Positions 17,618-26,268 of a stretch of 64,000 nucleotides of DNA are shown piece by piece. Position numbers and translations under genes: made by a program. A model generated the notes under the pieces. That model saw only the letters and a list, made by a program, of their open reading frames with translations, had not been told where the DNA came from and did no database searches. The stretch lies in contig CAWIXN010000002.1 of the NCBI GenBank assembly GCA_963840095.1, positions 186,001 through 250,000 of the forward strand, in the 5' to 3' direction. Source of the stretch: DATBGO01 sp963840095. GTDB lineage: Bacteria > Actinomycetota > Actinomycetes > Streptosporangiales > Streptosporangiaceae. Numbering within the stretch: position 1 is the stretch's first letter; the number at the start of each line of letters is the position of its first letter.

Positions 17618-19291
17618 GTAAACATTCAGCTCCCTGCGCCGGTTTTGGCGGTTCGTTGATGTGACCTGCCTGAGCTGGTTCGCGATGCGATCTTTCAGAG
17701 CCGGCCTGGCGTGGCGGCTTGACTACTGAGGGCCGGCGATGATGATGGCCGGTTATGGGCGGCCTGCCACCTCCTGCAGCGGGTTGTGCGTCGTGCGCTG
17801 CCCGGGATCAGGTGATCGCGGAGCAGGCCGCGGCGATCGAGGAGCTGCGGGCCGACGTGGTGGCGCTGGCGGCCGAGGTCCGGGATCTGCGGCGCCGGCT
17901 GGGCCGCAACAGCGGGAATTCCTCGATGGCCCCATCCGCCGATGACCTGCCCGGCCGCACCCCGCCGTCGGCGAAGCCGAAGCGCGGCAAGGGCGGGCGC
18001 CGGCCCGGCAAGCAGCCAGGCGCCCCAGGATCGCACCTGGCCTGGTCCGCTAGCCCGGATGAGACGGTGCCGCATTTCCCGGTCGGCGCGTGCGGGTGCG
18101 GCGCGGATCTGGCCGCTGCGGCTGACCTGGGCGTGGCCGCCTCGCACCAGGTTGCGGACGTCCCGCTGGAGACCGCGACGGTGACCCAGCATGACCTGCA
18201 CGAGGTGGCCTGCCGGTGCGGCCAGGTGCACCGGGCTGCCGCCCAGGCCGGGGCGGCAGCCGCCGGGACGGTCACCTACGGCCTGGCGCTGCAGGCATGG
18301 TGTGTGTACCTGATGGCGGCGCACGCGATCCCGGTGCACCGCTGCGCGGAGCTGATCGAGGCTCTCACTGGCGCGGAGCCCTCGCCCGGGTTCGTGCACT
18401 CCATGATCGCCCGCGCCGCCGCCGCGGTAGCGCAGGCGAACCAGGCGATCCGGTGCCTGATCATCCTGGCGCACGTGATCTGCGCGGACGAGACCCCGAT
18501 CCGGGTCGGCCCCGGGCCGAAGACCCGCAAGCGCTACCTGCTGGTCGCCTGCACTAGCCTGCTCACCTATTACTTCCTGGGCGACCGCAGCATGAAGACC
18601 TTCACCGCGTTCGTGCTGCCCGACATGGGCGGCACCGTCGTCGTCCACGACCGGTACCAGAACTACGACGCCATCCCCGGCCTGATCCACCAGCTGTGCT
18701 GCCAGCACCTCTTGCGCGATCTTGAGGACGCCGCGCAGCAATACCCGGAAGCGCACTGGCCCATCCAGGCTGCCGAGGCGCTGCAGGGCCTGATCCACGC
18801 CGCGAACACCGCCCGCGCCCAGGGCCTTCCCGCCATCCCCGGCGAGGTCGCCGCACCCCTGATCCACGCGTTCAAGCACGGCGTCCTGGTCGGCCTGTCC
18901 GACGTGCCCAGGGCCGCCGGCCGCAAGCAGCGCCCGTGCCGGGACCTACTGGAATGCCTGCGCGATCGGCAGGCCGATGTGCTCCGCTTCGCCGCTGACC
19001 TGCGGATACCGCCGACCTCGAATCAGGCGGAGCGCGATCTGAGGCCCGCTAAGACCCAGCAGAAGATATCGGGCCGCCTCCGCTCCGAGCAGGTCACCCG
19101 CGACCGGTACGCCATCCGCGGCTACATCTCCACCGTCGTCAAGCATGGCGCCCACGTCCTGACCGCCATCCACGACGCCCTCGCCGGAGACCCCTGGATG
19201 CCACCAATTCCCGACCCGCCATAGCCCCCGCCACACCGCGTCACATCACCCCGGCACGCCAATTACATGCCCCGGGGAGCTGAATGTTCAC
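17618..19291 (+). mobile_element. IS66-type insertion sequence, complete
   Basis: Terminal inverted repeats GTAAACATTCAGCTCCC (17618-17634) and its complement (19275-19291) match at 16 of 17 positions. The flanks are identical 8-bp direct repeats CCCGTTGC at 17610-17617 and 19292-19299, the target duplication length expected of IS66. One transposase gene lies inside. Clean ends and perfect duplication indicate a recent, intact insertion between dosS and the membrane protein gene. Confidence 0.93.
17755..19224 (+). CDS. IS66-family transposase
   Basis: 489 residues: an N-terminal coiled coil (QVIAEQAAAIEELRADVVAL with RRRLGRNSGNSS), a zinc-finger-like Cys cluster (ACGCGADL and CRCGQVH), then a DDE catalytic domain with ADETPIRV, VVHDRYQNYD and the C-terminal NQAERDLRPAK Glu. 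The end KISGRLRSEQVTRDRYAIRGY is characteristic. No accessory orfs (TnpA/TnpB) are present, as in single-gene IS66 relatives. The frame is intact. Confidence 0.95.
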   Translation: MGGLPPPAAGCASCAARDQVIAEQAAAIEELRADVVALAAEVRDLRRRLGRNSGNSSMAPSADDLPGRTPPSAKPKRGKGGRRPGKQPGAPGSHLAWSASPDETVPHFPVGACGCGADLAAAADLGVAASHQVADVPLETATVTQHDLHEVACRCGQVHRAAAQAGAAAAGTVTYGLALQAWCVYLMAAHAIPVHRCAELIEALTGAEPSPGFVHSMIARAAAAVAQANQAIRCLIILAHVICADETPIRVGPGPKTRKRYLLVACTSLLTYYFLGDRSMKTFTAFVLPDMGGTVVVHDRYQNYDAIPGLIHQLCCQHLLRDLEDAAQQYPEAHWPIQAAEALQGLIHAANTARAQGLPAIPGEVAAPLIHAFKHGVLVGLSDVPRAAGRKQRPCRDLLECLRDRQADVLRFAADLRIPPTSNQAERDLRPAKTQQKISGRLRSEQVTRDRYAIRGYISTVVKHGAHVLTAIHDALAGDPWMPPIPDPP

Positions 19292-19329
19292 CCCGTTGCC
19301 CCGGCGACAATCAAGGAGGCAAAATACAG

Positions 19330-19914
19330 ATGCGCAGGAAGACTTTTGACGCCCTCGCTGTAGCGGCCGGGCTCGTGCTCGCGGTCGTTCTGCTGGTGGC
19401 CGGCGGCCTGCTGTTGTGGGCTCACTCCTTCGTCGACAACCAGGTTCACACCCAGCTGGCCGCGCAGAAGATCGTGTTCCCGGCGAATAACAGCCCGGCG
19501 ATCAAGGCCCCGGAATTCGCGGCCATGCACCAGTACGCAGGACAGCTCATGACGACCGGTGCGCAGGCTGAGGTCTATGCAGATCACTTCATCGCCAACC
19601 ATCTCAAGGTGATCGGCGGCGGGAAGACTTACTCGCAGCTGTCGGCCCTGTCGCTGGCCCAGCCCAAGAACGCCGCGCTGGCCGCACAGGTGCAGCTGAT
19701 GTTCCGCGGGACCACGCTGCGGAGCATGCTGCTGAACGCCTACGGGTTCTGGGAGATGGGCCAGATCGCGCTCATTGCCGCGATCACCTCCTTCATCGGA
19801 GCTGGCCTGCTGCTGATCCTGTCCGTCCTGGGGCTGTTCCACCTGCGCCGGACCGCACCGGAGTCCGAGGTGTTCCCGAAGATCGCGGCTCACCCCGCGC
19901 CTGCGACCGCCTGA
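19330..19914 (+). CDS. Two-helix membrane protein of the DosR island
   Basis: 194 residues with an N-terminal membrane helix (ALAVAAGLVLAVVLLVAGGLLLW), a ~110-residue extracytoplasmic helical domain (HSFVDNQVHTQLAAQKIVFP onward), and a second helix (MGQIALIAAITSFIGAGLLLILSVLGLF). AAGGAGG lies upstream of the ATG. Function unknown. The IS66 element ends 39 bp upstream, so its original promoter region, which included the box at 17467, has been displaced by 1.7 kb. Confidence 0.75.
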   Translation: MRRKTFDALAVAAGLVLAVVLLVAGGLLLWAHSFVDNQVHTQLAAQKIVFPANNSPAIKAPEFAAMHQYAGQLMTTGAQAEVYADHFIANHLKVIGGGKTYSQLSALSLAQPKNAALAAQVQLMFRGTTLRSMLLNAYGFWEMGQIALIAAITSFIGAGLLLILSVLGLFHLRRTAPESEVFPKIAAHPAPATA

Positions 19915-19929
19915 CACCTCACCCGCACG

Positions 19930-19961
19930 TGCCCCCCGCCGCGGCCCGACGGCGGGGGGCA
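19930..19961 (+). terminator. Strong terminator hairpin
   Basis: A perfect 12-bp stem, TGCCCCCCGCCG (19930-19941) with its complement (19950-19961), 8-nt loop, 15 bp after the stop of the membrane protein gene. It isolates the downstream tandem boxes from read-through. Confidence 0.75.
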
Positions 19962-19995
19962 TCCGCGTATCTGCGGCAGCAGCCGGTTGTTCAGA

Positions 19996-20009
19996 GTGAC
20001 AAAGGTCCC
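19996..20009. promoter_or_regulatory. DosR-like box, first of tandem pair A
   Basis: GTGACAAAGGTCCC; the complement is GGGACCTTTGTCAC, i.e. GGGAC-N4-GTC. Its start is exactly 22 bp from that of the next box, two DNA helical turns. Confidence 0.65.
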
Positions 20010-20017
20010 GAAACGCA

Positions 20018-20031
20018 GGGTCTTGGGTCCC
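20018..20031. promoter_or_regulatory. DosR-like box, second of tandem pair A
   Basis: GGGTCTTGGGTCCC; complement GGGACCCAAGACCC. With the previous box it forms a 22-bp-phased tandem, repeated at 40397/40419. Confidence 0.6.
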
Positions 20032-20222
20032 TTTGTGCGGGATCTGTGGGCATGGAACAGTCTCGTGAGGCGCCCGCCGTCCGGATCCGGGAAGGGGGGG
20101 CTTGCCGGAGCGGACAGTGAGGCGAGGGCCTGCGGGGGCCGTCGGCTCGCCGTTGCCATGACGGCATGTCGGCTGACCGGCGGCCATGGCCCGGGTCCGG
20201 CGGTGGGTGCTCGTGCGGGCAC
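20032..20222 (+). ncRNA. Element A: duplicated leader or small-RNA candidate
   Basis: This stretch between the tandem boxes and the cytochrome b gene is related to 40433-40620. Shared blocks in the same order include CGTGAGG, CCCGCCG, GCCGGAGCGG, GGGCCTG, CGGGGGC, GGCTCG, TGACCGG and a GGTCC(A/G)G..GGGTGC end. Gaps between blocks are not multiples of three, so conservation is at RNA or DNA level, not protein. Placement right behind paired boxes suggests a DosR-controlled small RNA or long 5' leader. No known RNA family recognised. Confidence 0.45.
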
Positions 20223-20276
20223 CGGGGTATAAACCGAGCGTGACCGGCAGTGGCGGAACAGGCGCCCGGCTTTCGA

Positions 20277-20290
20277 GGGACCAAGGGCCC
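20277..20290. promoter_or_regulatory. DosR-like box proximal to cytochrome b gene
   Basis: GGGACCAAGGGCCC, a near-perfect palindrome and a very good match to the island consensus. It lies about 105 bp before the cytochrome b start and probably drives that gene directly. Confidence 0.75.
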
Positions 20291-20395
20291 GCAAGCGGAT
20301 GACCGTTATCCCTGCCTCGTCATGCCCGGCGGAGGGCAAGATCTACAAGTCAATCGTTCGCCCCGGCGGATTACCCGCAGCCAAGGAGCATGCTA

Positions 20396-22273
20396 ATGAG
20401 CGCCCATACGATGGCCACCGGTCCCGTTGCCATCGACCTTAACCAGCCTGGCAGCTTCATACACTGGTCGATTTTCGACGTGTCTGTCGCGAACCTGGTG
20501 CTTATCGCGGTGATGGTGGTTATTTTCGGCGCCGCACTGTTGCTGCCATTTCCTAAGATTCACATTGAGAAGTCCGGCGGTGCCACGGCAGCCGATCCCG
20601 CTGACGACGGTTCAGTTGCGGAAGCTGCGGTGTCGGAAAGCGACGACACATCGCGGATGTGGACCTCGCGGGTCCGGCGCCGGGCACTTCGCACGCTGCC
20701 GCCCGATAAGCTGCTCCCCGACCATCAGCCCGCCTACGTGGCGTCCTGGATCTATGTCTTCGGCGTGGCGTCGATAGCCGCGCTCGGTGTCGCGATCGTG
20801 TCCGGCTTCGCCCTGGCACTGGGCGGCCCCGACTGGTGGCATTACAACGGGGTCGGTCACTTCTTCAACAGCCTGCACCTGTGGAGCGTCGAGCTGTTCA
20901 TGGCCCTGCTGGTCATCCACCTGTGGGGCAAGTTCTGGATGGCCGCGTGGCGCGGCCGCCGGTCGTGGACCTGGATCACCGGCGTGGTCGCCTTCGTGGC
21001 TTCGGTCATCGAGTGCTTCACCGGTTATCTCTCCCAGCAGAACTTCGACTCACAATGGATCTCGACCAGCGGCAAGGACGCGTTCAACTCGGTAGGCGTG
21101 GGCGCCTTCTTCAACGTGATGAACTTCGGCCAGATGCTGATGTGGCACATCGTGCTCGTCCCGATCGTGCTGGTCGCGATCGTCGGCGCGCATGTGCTGC
21201 TGGTCCGGGTGCGCGGTGTCGCGCATCCGATCGGGGACGACGGCGGGGGCGCCGTGGTGCGGAAGCGGCTGACCAGGCGCCAGATCGCGGCGGCCGAGGC
21301 GGCGCCGTGGCGCGGGCCTAACCGCCGCTACGACATCCTCAAGGAAGGCACCATCGCCACGGCGATCGTGCTGGCGCTGACGTTCGTCCTGGCCGGCCTG
21401 CTCTCCTCGCCTGACGTGCCGCCGATCACCATCGCCACCTGGGCCAGGGTCGCGCCGAGCGATTTCATCGGCACCGCGGCCACCGAACTGAACGGGACCA
21501 GCGAGACCGCCACCTACGGGCCGCCGTACGTAGCCGGCCAGGACGGCAGCGTGCAGCGCCTCCTGTTCTCCCCGCAGACCATCGCCGGGGTGACCCAGCC
21601 GGTTAACGCGGCGCAGGACTTCGTGATCTCGCCGCTGTCCAAGCTCGCAGCTACCGACCCCGCGCTGGCCACGGCGCTGCGGACCTATACGTCGGCCTCC
21701 GCGGCCCAGCAGCTGAAGTGGGCCAATGCCTACAACAACGTGGTGCCGAAGGTGAAGTTCGTGGGCGGCAGCCCGGTCGTTCCCGCGGCGGCCGACGGGC
21801 CGGTGCCCGCGATGATGGCCGGCGAGCTCACCGTAGCGCGCAGCGGGGCCCTGGACGCTGACCTGATCGCCCAGCAGCCGTTCTACGGCACCAACCTCAC
21901 CAAGCCGCTGCTGTTCCTCGAGGACGGAATGTACTTCGGGAACCAGGCCCAGGCGATGGGACTGACCGGCTCGCAGTGGGGCGTGATGAACGAGACCGGC
22001 AGCTACCCCGGCCAGCCGTGGCTGTGGCTGTACACGCTGTGGTACCAGATCCCCGGCTGGACCAACTCCACCAACATCGACATGATCGCCGTCTATATGA
22101 CCGGCCTGGCCACGATCCTGCTGCTCGCGGTGCCGTTCATACCCGGCCTCCGCGACATCCCGAGGGCAATCCCGCTGCACCGGCTGGTCTGGCGGTCCTG
22201 GTATCACCGCCCGAAGGACTCCGCCCCGGACACCGGGCCGGTCGGTAGCGCCACCGCGGGGCGCCCGAACTAG
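20396..22273 (+). CDS. Orphan cytochrome b (bc/b6-type) membrane protein
   Basis: About 625 residues; ATG 20396 chosen over 20390 because AAGGAG is 7 nt upstream. An N-terminal membrane anchor is followed by a polar linker and a cytochrome b N-domain. Two heme ligand pairs are visible: His161/His175 (SLHLW, VIHLW) and His251/His266 (MWHIVL, GAHVLL). FTGYLSQQNFDSQWIS replaces the Qo-site style FTGY segment. A long extracytoplasmic region (~330-560) and C-terminal helices follow. No Rieske protein, cytochrome c or CXXCH is nearby, so it is not a standard bc1 complex; probably a quinone-linked electron carrier used in hypoxia. Confidence 0.8.
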   Translation: MSAHTMATGPVAIDLNQPGSFIHWSIFDVSVANLVLIAVMVVIFGAALLLPFPKIHIEKSGGATAADPADDGSVAEAAVSESDDTSRMWTSRVRRRALRTLPPDKLLPDHQPAYVASWIYVFGVASIAALGVAIVSGFALALGGPDWWHYNGVGHFFNSLHLWSVELFMALLVIHLWGKFWMAAWRGRRSWTWITGVVAFVASVIECFTGYLSQQNFDSQWISTSGKDAFNSVGVGAFFNVMNFGQMLMWHIVLVPIVLVAIVGAHVLLVRVRGVAHPIGDDGGGAVVRKRLTRRQIAAAEAAPWRGPNRRYDILKEGTIATAIVLALTFVLAGLLSSPDVPPITIATWARVAPSDFIGTAATELNGTSETATYGPPYVAGQDGSVQRLLFSPQTIAGVTQPVNAAQDFVISPLSKLAATDPALATALRTYTSASAAQQLKWANAYNNVVPKVKFVGGSPVVPAAADGPVPAMMAGELTVARSGALDADLIAQQPFYGTNLTKPLLFLEDGMYFGNQAQAMGLTGSQWGVMNETGSYPGQPWLWLYTLWYQIPGWTNSTNIDMIAVYMTGLATILLLAVPFIPGLRDIPRAIPLHRLVWRSWYHRPKDSAPDTGPVGSATAGRPN

Positions 22274-22282
22274 CGGGCCCGC

Positions 22283-22330
22283 GCGCTCGCACCGTGCCCC
22301 GTCTTTAGCCCCGGGACACGGTGCGAGCGC
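22283..22330 (+). terminator. Terminator after cytochrome b gene
   Basis: A 14-bp perfect stem, GCGCTCGCACCGTG (22283-22296) with 22317-22330, plus an inner CCC/GGG pairing, 9 bp after the stop codon. Confidence 0.8.
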
Positions 22331-22433
22331 CGCTTTCTGACCGCGCAGCGTAAGGCATCCATCCGGATAGGAAAAGGCCTCCGGGCCGCGCCTGCCGCAC
22401 CGCTCCCGGACCCCGTTTGTGCGGACCGAACAT

Positions 22434-22447
22434 CTGACCTTGGTCCC
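22434..22447. promoter_or_regulatory. DosR-like box upstream of usp (22537)
   Basis: CTGACCTTGGTCCC; complement GGGACCAAGGTCAG. It lies 90 bp upstream of the universal stress protein start. Confidence 0.65.
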
Positions 22448-22536
22448 TACCGTCCCGGTGGCCCGGCGACTAATCTGCAGAATCGCCACCCGTATTCCCT
22501 TGGTTTCGGTGGCGAGCGCATCACTGGGGAGAGGTC

Positions 22537-23025
22537 ATGAGCAAGACGATTCTGCTAGCCGTGGATGCCGCGCGGCACGTCCCTGAGAGCCACGTCTCCG
22601 CGGCCGTAGCGATGACCCGCGAGCTGAGCCGCGATACCGGAGACCAGGTCATTGTGGTACATGTGCACGAGTTTGCCGTCGGCAGGTTCGGCCGGCTACA
22701 GGTCGATTGCGCGGAAGGGCAGGGCGAGAGCCTAGTCGCCGAGATTGTCGCCGACCTCAGGTCTGCAGGTATCACGGCTGAGGGCACCGTCCGGGAAGCC
22801 GATTTCGGGCACGTGGCGAAGAAGATCCTGGCTATCGGCGACGAATACGATGCGCGGATGATCGTGCTTGGCTCCAGCGGGCGTACCGACATGCCGCATA
22901 TGCCGTTTGGCAGCGTGTCGCACCGGCTTATGCACCTCGCTGGCCGGCCAGTGCTCATTGTGCCCAGGCAGGCGACCATCGCCGGAGCGGCCGACCAGAC
23001 CGCGGCGGCAGCGACGGCGGGCTAG
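22537..23025 (+). CDS. Universal stress protein
   Basis: 162 residues, single Usp domain. N-terminal strand KTILLAVDAA; the ATP-binding signature near residue 110 reads GSSGRTDMPHMPFGSVSHRL, i.e. G-2x-G-9x-G-S, so nucleotide binding is expected. Preceded by a DosR-like box and a good GGAGAGG ribosome site. One of six Usp genes in the island; its N-terminal motif and shorter core make it the most divergent. Confidence 0.9.
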   Translation: MSKTILLAVDAARHVPESHVSAAVAMTRELSRDTGDQVIVVHVHEFAVGRFGRLQVDCAEGQGESLVAEIVADLRSAGITAEGTVREADFGHVAKKILAIGDEYDARMIVLGSSGRTDMPHMPFGSVSHRLMHLAGRPVLIVPRQATIAGAADQTAAAATAG

Positions 23026-23160
23026 CCACGGGGATCGGGCCGCGCCCGCTGCGACGAGCGGCTAACCGCCGGAGCGCCCGTGGTGGTGACGGAAGCCGTG
23101 CTTGGGCCAGCCATCGCCGTCGGCGTGCCCGGGCGTAACCGGCGGGCGTAACCTGATCAC

Positions 23161-24159
23161 ATGCGGGCATGGGTGGTTCATGAGCCCGGGCCAATGACCT
23201 CCGGGCCGTTGCGGCTGGTCGAGCGGCCGACCCCGGAGCCCGGTCCCGGTCAGCTGCTGATCAAGGTGGTGTGCTGCGGCGTCTGCCGCACCGACCTGCA
23301 CCTGGCTGAGGGCGACCTCGATCCGAAGGCCCCTGACGTCACCCCTGGCCACGAGGTGGTCGGGGAGGTGATAGCGGCGGGGCCCGGCGTGGTCCGCTTT
23401 GGCGCCGGCGACCGGGTCGGAGTGGCCTGGCTGGCCGGGACTGACGGCGCCTGCCGCTATTGCCGCCGTGGCCGGGAGAACCTCTGCCCGAACTCCACCT
23501 ACACCGGCTGGGATATCCAAGGTGGCTACGCCGAGTACCTGGTAGCCGCCGATGCCTATGTGCACCCGCTGCCCGCCGGGTTCAGCGACGCCGAGCTGGC
23601 GCCGCTGCTGTGCGCTGGGATCATCGGGTACCGGGCGCTGCGGCGCGCTGAGCTGCCGCCAGGGGGCAGGCTCGGCATCTACGGCTTCGGGGGCTCGGCG
23701 CACCTCACCGCGCAGGTCGCGATGGCGCAAGGCGTCGCCGTGCACGTGTTCACGCGCGCCGCCGCCGCTCGCGAGCTGGCCCTTGAACTCGGGGCCGCGT
23801 CCGCGCAGGACTCCTTCGACCCCTCCCCTGAGCCGCTCGACTCGGCGATCCTCTTCGCGCCGGTCGGCGATATCGTGCCCGCCGCCCTGACCGCACTGGA
23901 CCGGGGCGGGACGCTCGCCATAGCCGGGATTTACCTCACCGACATCCCGGCCCTGAATTACGCGGAAGACCTCTTCCAGGAGCGCACCCTGCGCAGTGTC
24001 ACCTCGAACACCCGGGGCGACGCCGATGAGTTCCTGCGGCTCGCCCAGCAGCTGAGGCTGCGGGTCACCGTGTCCCCTTACCGGTTCGCCGAGGCCGACC
24101 GGGCGCTCGCCGATCTCGCGGCCGACCGGGTCAACGGCGCGGCGGTACTGTCGTTCTGA
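23161..24159 (+). CDS. Zinc-dependent alcohol dehydrogenase (MDR family)
   Basis: 332 residues. Catalytic zinc ligands are Cys in CGVCRTDLHLAEG and GHE in TPGHEVVG. The NAD(P) Rossmann motif GIYGFGGSAHL lies near 180. The structural zinc loop reads GTDGACRYCRRGRENLC: three of the usual four Cys are present and the first is Asp. The sequence resembles AdhA-type enzymes with aldehyde or alcohol substrates. It follows the Usp gene by 135 bp with no terminator seen, so it may be cotranscribed and aid NADH disposal during hypoxia. Confidence 0.88.
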   Translation: MRAWVVHEPGPMTSGPLRLVERPTPEPGPGQLLIKVVCCGVCRTDLHLAEGDLDPKAPDVTPGHEVVGEVIAAGPGVVRFGAGDRVGVAWLAGTDGACRYCRRGRENLCPNSTYTGWDIQGGYAEYLVAADAYVHPLPAGFSDAELAPLLCAGIIGYRALRRAELPPGGRLGIYGFGGSAHLTAQVAMAQGVAVHVFTRAAAARELALELGAASAQDSFDPSPEPLDSAILFAPVGDIVPAALTALDRGGTLAIAGIYLTDIPALNYAEDLFQERTLRSVTSNTRGDADEFLRLAQQLRLRVTVSPYRFAEADRALADLAADRVNGAAVLSF

Positions 24160-24283
24160 TCAGCTGCCGCGGGTGCCGCGGGTGCCGGCGGACTAGCGGC
24201 AGTATCAGCGCAGGGCTTTAGGCCCGCCCGGAGGCGAGGAATGTCCCTACTGGCGGCGGCTGCGCAGGTGTGACGCTTTGGTC

Positions 24284-24595
24284 ATGTTTCCCGGATACTC
24301 AGCCCTCGTCAGACGCGCCACGTCAGGCGCCGCGCGGCAGCGGCCGCAGGCGCCCGCCGATCCGGATAGCTGGATCAAGACCCTGATCACCGCTGAGCGG
24401 GCGTGCTGCTGCTCGGCCAAGCCGACGACGGTGGCCGTGCTGCCGTCCCACCCGGGCCGGTCCGAGCCGGTTGACCTGCTGCTGTGCAACCATCATTACC
24501 GGGCCACCAAGGCCGGCCTGGCGGCGGCGGGCGCGCAGATCTACCGGGCACCCTGGTCGCGGGAGTCGCACCGGCACGCCACGGCCTGTCCGTAA
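24284..24595 (+). CDS. DUF7455-like small Cys-rich protein
   Basis: About 103 residues from ATG 24284. The C-terminal ~65 residues contain TAERACCCSAKPTTVAVLP and VDLLLCNHHYRATKAGLAAAGA, the pattern of a small actinobacterial domain with a CxxC-type knuckle and a C..H..H cluster, possibly metal-binding. The N-terminal part is variable. Function unknown. Confidence 0.65.
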   Translation: MFPGYSALVRRATSGAARQRPQAPADPDSWIKTLITAERACCCSAKPTTVAVLPSHPGRSEPVDLLLCNHHYRATKAGLAAAGAQIYRAPWSRESHRHATACP

Positions 24596-24754
24596 TAGCC
24601 GAAGTCGATGGGTGTCCGGGGGGAAGGCGCCCGGACTCCGCGGACCCGACCACGTCGGAGTACGCTCCTCATCGATCCCGGGGCTGCTGTGGCACAGGGG
24701 AAACGCAGATACGGCCGTGGCGCCGGAGCTGCGGCCGGTGCGAGCGGGTGTCGG

Positions 24755-26263
24755 TCAGTCAGGGAGCATGTAGGGGCGGACCGGCCGCCAGACGTGCTCA
24801 GGCCCATGCGGGCGGATCGCCTCGCTCGCCCGCCCCAATGGCCCGGCGAGGTCCGCGTCGTCGCCCTCGCCGCTGGTATCGAGGATGATCGCCTCGGGCC
24901 AGGGCTCCTGTACCGCGGCCATCTGCGCCGCCACCACTGGACTGGCGTCGGATACGTCGTCTTGCCTGCGGCTCATCCGCTGCATCGTAATCCCGGAAGG
25001 AGCAGTGCAGCACAGCTGGACCAGATCGGCGCTGGCCGCCTCGGCTACCGAGGCGGCTGCACTCCGCCGGCCTGCCGATACCCACGACGCGTCCAGGATT
25101 ACCGACTCACCCATGGCCAGCAGCCGGGCGGCCCGGCGGAGCAGTTCGGTGTAAGTGCGCTCGGTCCAGTGCGGCGCGTAGATCCCGGCGCCGTAGTCGG
25201 CCGCCGAATGCTCGCCGGGCGAGACACCGGCAAGTTCCTTCCGGACCCGGTCACTGCTGAGCACGGTGCAGCCAAGCCGGCTGGCCAGCGCGCCGGCCAG
25301 CGCAGACTTGCCGGTGGCCGGCAGGCCGCCGATCAAGACCACGGTGATCGCGCCAGCCCGCAAATGCCGCAGGGTCACCCCGGTGAGCTGCCGTGCCGTC
25401 GCCGCGGCGTGCGGATCACCCTGACCGGCCTGCAGGCAGCCGACCTTCGCGCGCACGAACGCCCGGTAGGCGACGTAATGGTGGCGCAGGGCGGTCGGCG
25501 CCGGGTCGGCGGAGAACTCGATGTACCACCGGGTGAACTGCTCAGCCAGGGCGGGCTCGCCGAGCCGCTCCAGGTCCATGGCGAGGAAGGCAGCGTCATC
25601 GAGGCCGTCCAGCCAGCGGAGCTTGTCGTCAAACTCCAGGCAGTCGAGTATCCGCGGCCCGTCATCCAGGCAGAAGATATCGTCGGCCAGCAGGTCGCCG
25701 TGGCCGTCGACGATCCGGCCGTCGGAGATCCTGGCCCTCAGCAAGGGCTCCCGTCCGGCCAGGAACCTCACGGTGAGCGACTGCGCTGCATCGATGTCGC
25801 AGGGCTGGAGCACGCCGCGGGCCAGCGGCCTGATCTGCTCGTAGCTGGCCATCCAGCGGCTGCACAGCGCGCTGGCGCTGCCCTGCTCGGAGATCTCCGG
25901 CCGGCGCGGCGAGGCGGCATGCTGGGCGGCCAGCACCCGCGCCACCTGGCGCAGCGCGGCACTGACCGGAGCGCCGTCGCGGATCAGGCGGGAGAGCCGC
26001 CGGTCCGCTGGCATCCGGCGCATGACCACCAGGTGCTCGGGGGGCTGGCCATCCGGGCCAGCGACCTCGGCCTGGCCCAGGTAGACATCGGGTGCGAACC
26101 GCCGGTTCAGCTCAGTCTCCCTCCGGCACGCCGCCTCGCGGGCCTCGAGCGTCCTGAAGTCCAGGAAGCCCAGGTTCACCGGCCGTTTCAGCTTGTAGGC
26201 GCGGTCACCCACGAAGAACACGACGGCGGAGTGAGTCTGCCGGATATCGGCATATGGCAGCAC
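24755..26263 (-). CDS. Rv2004c-like two-domain kinase (APH-like plus P-loop)
   Basis: 502 residues, GTG start. The N-terminal half (~1-320) is aminoglycoside-phosphotransferase-like, with a Brenner-type loop GRIVDGHGDLLADDIFCL and ILDCLEFDD. The C-terminal half (~330-500) is a P-loop kinase with Walker A GLPATGKSAL and DASWVSAGRR. This combination and length fit M. tuberculosis Rv2004c, a DosR-regulon protein, from memory. Substrate unknown. It begins 5 bp after the Acg-type gene, making it the last gene of a gap-acg operon. Confidence 0.85.
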   Translation of the reverse strand: MLPYADIRQTHSAVVFFVGDRAYKLKRPVNLGFLDFRTLEAREAACRRETELNRRFAPDVYLGQAEVAGPDGQPPEHLVVMRRMPADRRLSRLIRDGAPVSAALRQVARVLAAQHAASPRRPEISEQGSASALCSRWMASYEQIRPLARGVLQPCDIDAAQSLTVRFLAGREPLLRARISDGRIVDGHGDLLADDIFCLDDGPRILDCLEFDDKLRWLDGLDDAAFLAMDLERLGEPALAEQFTRWYIEFSADPAPTALRHHYVAYRAFVRAKVGCLQAGQGDPHAAATARQLTGVTLRHLRAGAITVVLIGGLPATGKSALAGALASRLGCTVLSSDRVRKELAGVSPGEHSAADYGAGIYAPHWTERTYTELLRRAARLLAMGESVILDASWVSAGRRSAAASVAEAASADLVQLCCTAPSGITMQRMSRRQDDVSDASPVVAAQMAAVQEPWPEAIILDTSGEGDDADLAGPLGRASEAIRPHGPEHVWRPVRPYMLPD

Positions 26264-26268
26264 CGCTG

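Noticed and set aside
20052..20120. Short peptide MEQSREAPAVRIREGG... in element A
   Set aside because: The corresponding stretch in copy B cannot be read in the same frame because gaps are not multiples of three; no clear ribosome site.
24211..24226. Palindrome-like GGGCTTTAGGCCC between adh and the DUF7455 gene
   Set aside because: It lacks the GGGAC/GTCCC arms and its length is off by one; not counted as a box.
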